Source of the DNA: Gemmatimonadota bacterium
Lineage (GTDB): Bacteria; Latescibacterota; UBA2968; UBA8231
Reading direction: 5' to 3'
DNA length: 19,353 nt
Assembly (NCBI GenBank): GCA_026706165.1
Contig: JAPOZF010000674.1
Span: 1 to 19,353 of the forward strand
This document shows positions 15,266 to 19,353 of this stretch, piece by piece. A model generated the notes under the pieces. That model did no database searches. It was not told the DNA's origin and saw nothing but the letters and a program-made list of their open reading frames with translations. A program made the position numbers and the translations under genes. Each line of letters starts with the position of its first letter. Positions within the stretch are counted from its first letter, which is position 1.

Positions 15266-17098
15266 ATGTGTGGAATAATCGGATACGCCGGAAGGAAGTC
15301 CCTGCGCGAAGTACTCCTCAACGGGTTGCGCCGGCTCGAGTACCGCGGCTACGACTCGGCCGGGGTATGCGCCCTCGATTCGGGGGCGCTGCGCCTCTGG
15401 AAGACCGCCGGCCGCATCGCCGACCTCGAATCCCGGCTCGACGGCGAGCCGGTCGCCGGACCGGTCGGCATCGCCCATACCCGCTGGGCCACCCACGGGG
15501 CCCCCACCGACGGCAACGCCCACCCCCATGTCGACGCGGCAGGCCGCTTCGCCCTGGTCCACAACGGCATCATCGAGAATCACGCCGCGGTGCGCGCCTA
15601 CCTCGAAAGAGAGGGGATCGAGTTCCGGACCGAGACCGACACCGAGTCCCTGGTGCAGCTGATCGGGTTTCTCCATGCCGAATCGGGCGACCTGATGGAC
15701 AGCGTGCGCACCGCCCTCAAGGAGGTCGAGGGCACCTTCGGGGTCGCCCTGGTCTGCACCGAGGACCCCGACACCCTCGTCGCCGCGCGCCGCGGCAGCC
15801 CGCTGATCGTCGGCGTCGGAGACGGGGAGTACCTGGTCGCCTCCGACGGCAACGCCATCGTCGAGCACACCAGCCAGGTTCTCTACCTCGAAGACCACGA
15901 GATCGCCCGCATCGACGCGGACGGCCTCCACGTGTCGACCGCAGACGCGCAGCCCGTGCACCGGGAAACCGACGTCCTCGAGACCACCCTCGAGCAGATC
16001 GAACTCGGCGGCTACCCCTCCTTCATGCTCAAGGAGATCCACGAGCAGCCCGAGGGGCTGCGCAACTGCATGCGCGGGCGCCTCGACCTGCGCTCCGGCC
16101 GCGTCCACCTCGGAGGACTGCAATCGATGGAAGAGGAGCTGGCCAGCTGCAGCCGACTGGTGCTCACCGGCTGCGGCACCGCCTGGCACGCCGGCCTGAT
16201 CGGCGAGTACCTGCTCGAGGAGTGGACGCGCATCCCGACGGAAGTCGAGTACGCCAGCGAGCTGCGCTACCGCAACCCCGTCGTCGAGCCCGGCACGGTC
16301 TGCGTCACCATCAGCCAGTCGGGAGAGACCGCCGACGTCCTCGCGGCTCTGCACGAGATGCGCACCAAGGGAGCGGCGGCGTTCGGCGTCGTCAACGCCG
16401 TCGGGTCGACGCTGGCGCGCGAAACCGCCGCCGGAGTCTACCTCCACGTAGGGCCGGAAATCGGGGTGGCCAGCACCAAGGCATTCACCGCCCAGATCGC
16501 GGTGCTGGCGATGATCGCCCTCGACCTCGGACGGCGCCGACACCTTTCGGCGGAGCGCACCGTCGCCATCCTGAGGGAGCTGGAGAAGATCTCCGACAAG
16601 GTGGCCGAGACCCTGGAGCTCGACCGCCAGGTGGCGGCCCTGGCCGACCGCCTCACCGGGTGGGACAACTGGCTCTACCTCGGCCGCGGCGTCAACTACC
16701 CGGTGGCCCTGGAGGGAGCCCTCAAGCTGAAGGAGCTCAGCTACATCCACGCGGAAGGGCTGCCGGCCGCGGAGATGAAGCACGGCCCCATCGCCCTGAT
16801 CGACGACGGCATGCCGGTGGTGGTGATCGCCCCGCGCGACCACACCTACAACAAGGTGCTGGCCAACATCGAGGAAGTGCGCAGCCGCAAGGGCCGCGTC
16901 ATCGCCGTCGCCACCCGGGGGGACAGCCAGCTTGAGAAGCTGGCCGAGGAGGTCCTCTACGTGCCGCCGACGCTGCCGCTGCTGTCCCCGGTGCTGACGA
17001 CGGTGCCGCTGCAGCTGCTGGCCTACCACGCCGCCCTCATCCGCGGCCACGACGTCGACAAGCCGAGAAACCTCGCCAAGAGCGTGACCGTGGAGTGA
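15266..17098 (+). CDS. glmS: Glutamine--fructose-6-phosphate aminotransferase (isomerizing)
   Basis: The 610-residue protein is full length. It makes glucosamine-6-phosphate from fructose-6-phosphate and glutamine, the first step to UDP-GlcNAc. The N-terminal glutaminase starts MCGIIGY; Cys2 becomes the nucleophile when Met is removed. EYRGYDSAGV, HTRWATHG and DTESLVQLI are further signatures. The first SIS domain begins near residue 298 (LTGCGTAWHAG, then SQSGETADV), and the second near 470 (GRGVNYPVALEGALKLKE, then EMKHGPIAL). The C-terminus is DVDKPRNLAKSVTVE, the conserved end. A start at ATG 15266 is fixed by the need for Cys at position 2. A GlmU-like gene follows after 48 bp, which fits one amino-sugar pathway. 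Confidence 0.97.
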   Translation: MCGIIGYAGRKSLREVLLNGLRRLEYRGYDSAGVCALDSGALRLWKTAGRIADLESRLDGEPVAGPVGIAHTRWATHGAPTDGNAHPHVDAAGRFALVHNGIIENHAAVRAYLEREGIEFRTETDTESLVQLIGFLHAESGDLMDSVRTALKEVEGTFGVALVCTEDPDTLVAARRGSPLIVGVGDGEYLVASDGNAIVEHTSQVLYLEDHEIARIDADGLHVSTADAQPVHRETDVLETTLEQIELGGYPSFMLKEIHEQPEGLRNCMRGRLDLRSGRVHLGGLQSMEEELASCSRLVLTGCGTAWHAGLIGEYLLEEWTRIPTEVEYASELRYRNPVVEPGTVCVTISQSGETADVLAALHEMRTKGAAAFGVVNAVGSTLARETAAGVYLHVGPEIGVASTKAFTAQIAVLAMIALDLGRRRHLSAERTVAILRELEKISDKVAETLELDRQVAALADRLTGWDNWLYLGRGVNYPVALEGALKLKELSYIHAEGLPAAEMKHGPIALIDDGMPVVVIAPRDHTYNKVLANIEEVRSRKGRVIAVATRGDSQLEKLAEEVLYVPPTLPLLSPVLTTVPLQLLAYHAALIRGHDVDKPRNLAKSVTVE

Positions 17099-17146
17099 GG
17101 AGACCCGGCGACCTCCCAGCTTTCCCGGGGGCCGCGCCGCAAATCC

Positions 17147-18391
17147 ATGAACGTCGTCCTCTACGAAGACGGAGGCTGGCCGCGGCTGCTGCCGCTCGTC
17201 TACACCCGCGCCGTCTTCCAGCTGCGCTGCGGCATGGGAGACCTGCTGTCCCAGGTCCGTTTCCTGCTGCGGGAGCTGCCGGCAGCGGACCTCTCCCTTT
17301 GCTGCCGGCCCGGGCTCGCCAGCCTCGTGAGAGAACAGACCGGCCTGCGCGTAAACGAGAGGCCGGCCGGGCCGTCCCTGCTGCTGAACGGCCGCGCCCT
17401 GTGGTCCTCCCTGCCCGAATGCGAAGAAGACGGAAAGCCCTGGGTCGGCATGGCGGAGGGGGGTATCGCCTGCGTCTTTGCCGATTCCGGACTCACCGAT
17501 GCGCTCGCGGCCGAAAACCTGCAGGAGGACGCCGCGGTTTCCCGGTTGCTGGAGGGCCTCCCGCGCCGCGACGCAGGCGGCAACTGCCGGCTGTTCTCCT
17601 GGCCTTGGGAAATCGTCGGGGCCAACGCCGACGCCCTGATCTCCGGCTGGGAGCGGCTCGGGCTGGGGCGCCCGGAGCGGGGGGAGATCGGACCGGGAGT
17701 CACCCTGCTGGGGGAGGATGTCTTCGCCGCCGGGTCCGCCCGCATCGACCCGGGGGTCGTCGTCGACAGCCGCGGCGGACCCGTGTACATCGACGCCGGC
17801 GTCCGCGTGCGGCCCCACGCCTTCATCGAAGGGCCGGCCTGCATCGGTCCCGGCAGCATCCTGCAGCCGCACGCCTGCGTCCGCGGCGGCACCACCCTGG
17901 GGGCTGCCTGCCGGGTCGGAGGCGAGATCGAGGCCGGCATCCTGCAGGGGTACGGCAACAAGCAGCACTTCGGCTACCTCGGCCACAGCTACGTCGGCTC
18001 GTGGACCAACCTCGGCGCCGGCTGCACCAACAGCGACCTCAAGAACACCTATGGCAAGGTGCGCGTGCCGGTCAACGGCGAGGAAGTGGAGACCGGCGAG
18101 CGCTTCGTCGGCATGGCGATGGGGGACCACTCCAAGGCTGGGACCGGGGTCTGCTTCCCGACCGGGGCGGTCGTCGGGTTCAGCTCCAGCGTCGCCGCGG
18201 CGCGGCCGCCCCGGTTCGTGCCCAGCTTCACCTGGATCGACGGCGGCCGGGTCGAGCCGTACGACCGGGAACGGGCGCTCGCGGTGGCGCACCGGGTGTT
18301 GGCGAGGCGGGATTGCCGCATGAGCGCCGAGGAAGAGAGGGTGTTCTCGTCAGTCGCCGGCGAGGCCGAGCGGCTGGAGAGGGTGCCGTAG
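17147..18391 (+). CDS. GlmU-like putative sugar nucleotidyltransferase with hexapeptide-repeat domain ('alternative GlmU')
   Basis: The 414-residue protein resembles the TIGR03991-type family proposed to replace GlmU. Its short N-terminal part (MNVVLYEDGG, then PLVYTRAVFQLRCGM, residues 17-30) stands in for the pyrophosphorylase domain, but the classical GlmU loop L-x-A-G-x-G-T-R-M is absent. Residues 185-350 form a left-handed beta-helix of hexapeptide repeats. The family signature is GYGNKQHFGYLGHSYVGSW then TNLGAGCTNSDLKNTYG (268-303), and H274/H280 are candidate catalytic residues. The expected job is acetyl and uridylyl transfer to glucosamine-1-phosphate; position after glmS supports this. 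The ATG at 17147 has no clear ribosome site. The protein is cytoplasmic. Confidence 0.85.
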   Translation: MNVVLYEDGGWPRLLPLVYTRAVFQLRCGMGDLLSQVRFLLRELPAADLSLCCRPGLASLVREQTGLRVNERPAGPSLLLNGRALWSSLPECEEDGKPWVGMAEGGIACVFADSGLTDALAAENLQEDAAVSRLLEGLPRRDAGGNCRLFSWPWEIVGANADALISGWERLGLGRPERGEIGPGVTLLGEDVFAAGSARIDPGVVVDSRGGPVYIDAGVRVRPHAFIEGPACIGPGSILQPHACVRGGTTLGAACRVGGEIEAGILQGYGNKQHFGYLGHSYVGSWTNLGAGCTNSDLKNTYGKVRVPVNGEEVETGERFVGMAMGDHSKAGTGVCFPTGAVVGFSSSVAAARPPRFVPSFTWIDGGRVEPYDRERALAVAHRVLARRDCRMSAEEERVFSSVAGEAERLERVP

Positions 18392-18544
18392 AACGGGGTG
18401 AGCCGGACGCCGGAGGACATCCGCGAACGGAGTTCAATCCCGGTGGCCGCAGCTCCCCGGGTCCTCTCCCGGCAGGCAGGCAACTTTGGTGCCGGCCGCG
18501 AATCGGAACGAAATCGTCCGCGGCTGTTTCAGGTGCGCGGCCTT

Positions 18545-18598
18545 GCTTCCCACGCCCTGCTCACAGGCCACGGGTCGCTCAGCTACCGGCGTGGAAGC
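18545..18598. repeat. Imperfect inverted repeat between convergent genes
   Basis: GCTTCCCACGCC (18545-18556) and GGCGTGGAAGC (18588-18598) pair over 11 positions with one bulged C and a 31-nt loop. It lies in the 282-bp gap between the GlmU-like gene and the exporter gene, which run towards each other, so a termination role is possible. No other feature is visible in this gap apart from a 6-bp hairpin (18667-18682) over the exporter stop. Confidence 0.35.
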
Positions 18599-18673
18599 GA
18601 TGGGATACCGGCGGCCAACTGTCCCGGACAGATCCGAAACCAGCCCGGAAAGAAGCGGAATCTGCCCGGGCCT

Positions 18674-19353
18674 TCAGGCCCGCGGCCCGCGCGCCGCGAC
18701 CGCGATACCGGCCGCCACCAGGACCATGCTCACCAGCAGCATCCAGGACAGCTCCTCTCCCACCAGCAGCGCGCTCAGCACCACACCCGCCACCGGCGTC
18801 GTGAAGGCGAACACTCCGAGCTGGCTGGCGCTGTGCCGCCGCAGCAGGAACACCCACGAGATGAAACAGAGCCCGGCGACCACCACCCCCTGGTAGAGCA
18901 CGGCTGCGACGACCTCCGGGGTGAAGTCCCAGGCCGCGTCCCTCTCGAGCCAGACAGAGGCCGCGGCGAACATCGGCAGGCTCAGCAGCGACTGCCAGAA
19001 CAGCACCTTGTAGGGGTGAAAGCCGCGCACCATGCGCTTCATCACCGTCTGCCGCAGCCCGAGCAGCACGGCGCTGCCGAGAATCATCAGGTCCCCGGCG
19101 AGGTAGCCGGCGCCGGCGAGCGACAGCGACTCCGCGAAGATCAGCACGACCCCGGCGAAGGCGAGCAGAATGCCTGCGACCTTGGCGGGGGTGAGGCGGT
19201 CGCCGGGAACGAAGAAGTGGCAGAAGAGGGCGAGGAAGAACGGGTGCGCCGAAATCGTGACGCTGGCGCGGCTGGCGGTCGTGTGGAAGACTCCCTGGTT
19301 GAGCAGGCCGATCTGCACCAGGAAAAGGAGGGCGAGGAAAAGCAGCTGCCGCC
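18674..19353 (-). CDS. EamA-family (drug/metabolite transporter) exporter, N-terminus outside the window
   Basis: The frame is open to the right edge, so the gene's start lies outside. At least 226 residues are present. They include the end of the first EamA half (FLALLFLVQIGLL then SRASVTISAHPFFLALFCHFF) and the whole second half. The segment G-x-L-A-G-D-L-M-I-L-G-S-A followed by YKVLFWQSLLSLPMF and the end GVFAFTTPVAGVVLSALLVGEELSW are typical EamA wording. Six or more membrane helices are visible. Such proteins export amino acids, nucleosides or other metabolites; the substrate cannot be told. An apparent GTG start at 19318 is internal, since strong membrane sequence continues in frame upstream of it. 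Confidence 0.88.
   Translation of the reverse strand, partial: RQLLFLALLFLVQIGLLNQGVFHTTASRASVTISAHPFFLALFCHFFVPGDRLTPAKVAGILLAFAGVVLIFAESLSLAGAGYLAGDLMILGSAVLLGLRQTVMKRMVRGFHPYKVLFWQSLLSLPMFAAASVWLERDAAWDFTPEVVAAVLYQGVVVAGLCFISWVFLLRRHSASQLGVFAFTTPVAGVVLSALLVGEELSWMLLVSMVLVAAGIAVAARGPRA

Noticed and set aside
13207..15321. A 704-codon minus-strand open frame opposite pepF
   Set aside because: The plus strand encodes a full M3 peptidase with HELGH. The antisense frame has shadow composition and no domain.
15251..18292. A 1013-codon open frame on the minus strand across glmS and the GlmU-like gene
   Set aside because: It is the exact antisense of two clearly recognisable genes, has low-complexity D/G/R/A-rich protein and no known motif. 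Long stop-free antisense frames are expected in DNA this rich in G+C at third codon positions.
1..19353. Mobile elements, CRISPR arrays, toxin-antitoxin pairs or tRNA genes
   Set aside because: I looked on both strands and saw no transposase motif, evenly spaced repeat array, tRNA cloverleaf or small paired toxin-like genes.

Overview
The window is about 19.4 kb of very GC-rich bacterial DNA, by eye well above 60 % GC, with long antisense shadow frames throughout. It holds ten complete protein genes with good family matches, one complete gene with only a fold-level match, and a partial gene at each edge. I see no rRNA, tRNA, CRISPR array, insertion sequence or phage gene. The mix is a phytanoyl-CoA dioxygenase-like (PhyH) oxygenase, an enolase-superfamily sugar-acid dehydratase, a PhoX/DUF839 protein, a UxuA-like dehydratase, a DUF6785-type membrane protein and an 'alternative GlmU'. 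This mix is typical of uncultured sugar-degrading bacteria such as Latescibacterota, Planctomycetota or their relatives. That placement is inference only.

Left part (1-4547). A gene tail ends at 113. On the minus strand lies a two-gene unit. A large protein (1075-4428) joins an endonuclease Q-like PHP nuclease and a four-cysteine zinc module to a complete UvrD/PcrA-type helicase. Three bases after its stop, a PhyH-type 2-oxoglutarate oxygenase (202-1071) begins. It carries a perfect in-frame 27-bp tandem duplication. A plausible sigma-70 promoter for the unit lies at 4502-4530.

Middle part (4548-13214). This looks like a carbohydrate or small-acid catabolic region. It holds a rhamnonate dehydratase-like enzyme (+), a Tat-exported PhoX/DUF839 protein (-), a small Asp-box propeller protein (+), then a tight run on the plus strand: cupin, UxuA-like dehydratase and amidohydrolase. 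The last two overlap by ATGA. A large membrane protein (-) faces the run and may be the transporter. The phoX leader contains a perfect 10-bp inverted repeat, and the phoX promoter appears to interlock with a divergent one. The convergent gap at 11030-11240 carries small palindromes and a degenerate direct repeat.

Right part (13342-19353). Oligoendopeptidase F, GlmS and a GlmU-like protein lie on the plus strand. The last two would supply amino-sugar and UDP-GlcNAc precursors for the envelope. The window ends inside an EamA-family exporter on the minus strand.

The most notable item is the single polypeptide combining an EndoQ-like deaminated-base nuclease with a UvrD helicase. The second is the cupin/UxuA-like/amidohydrolase operon, whose amidohydrolase appears to have lost several usual metal ligands.
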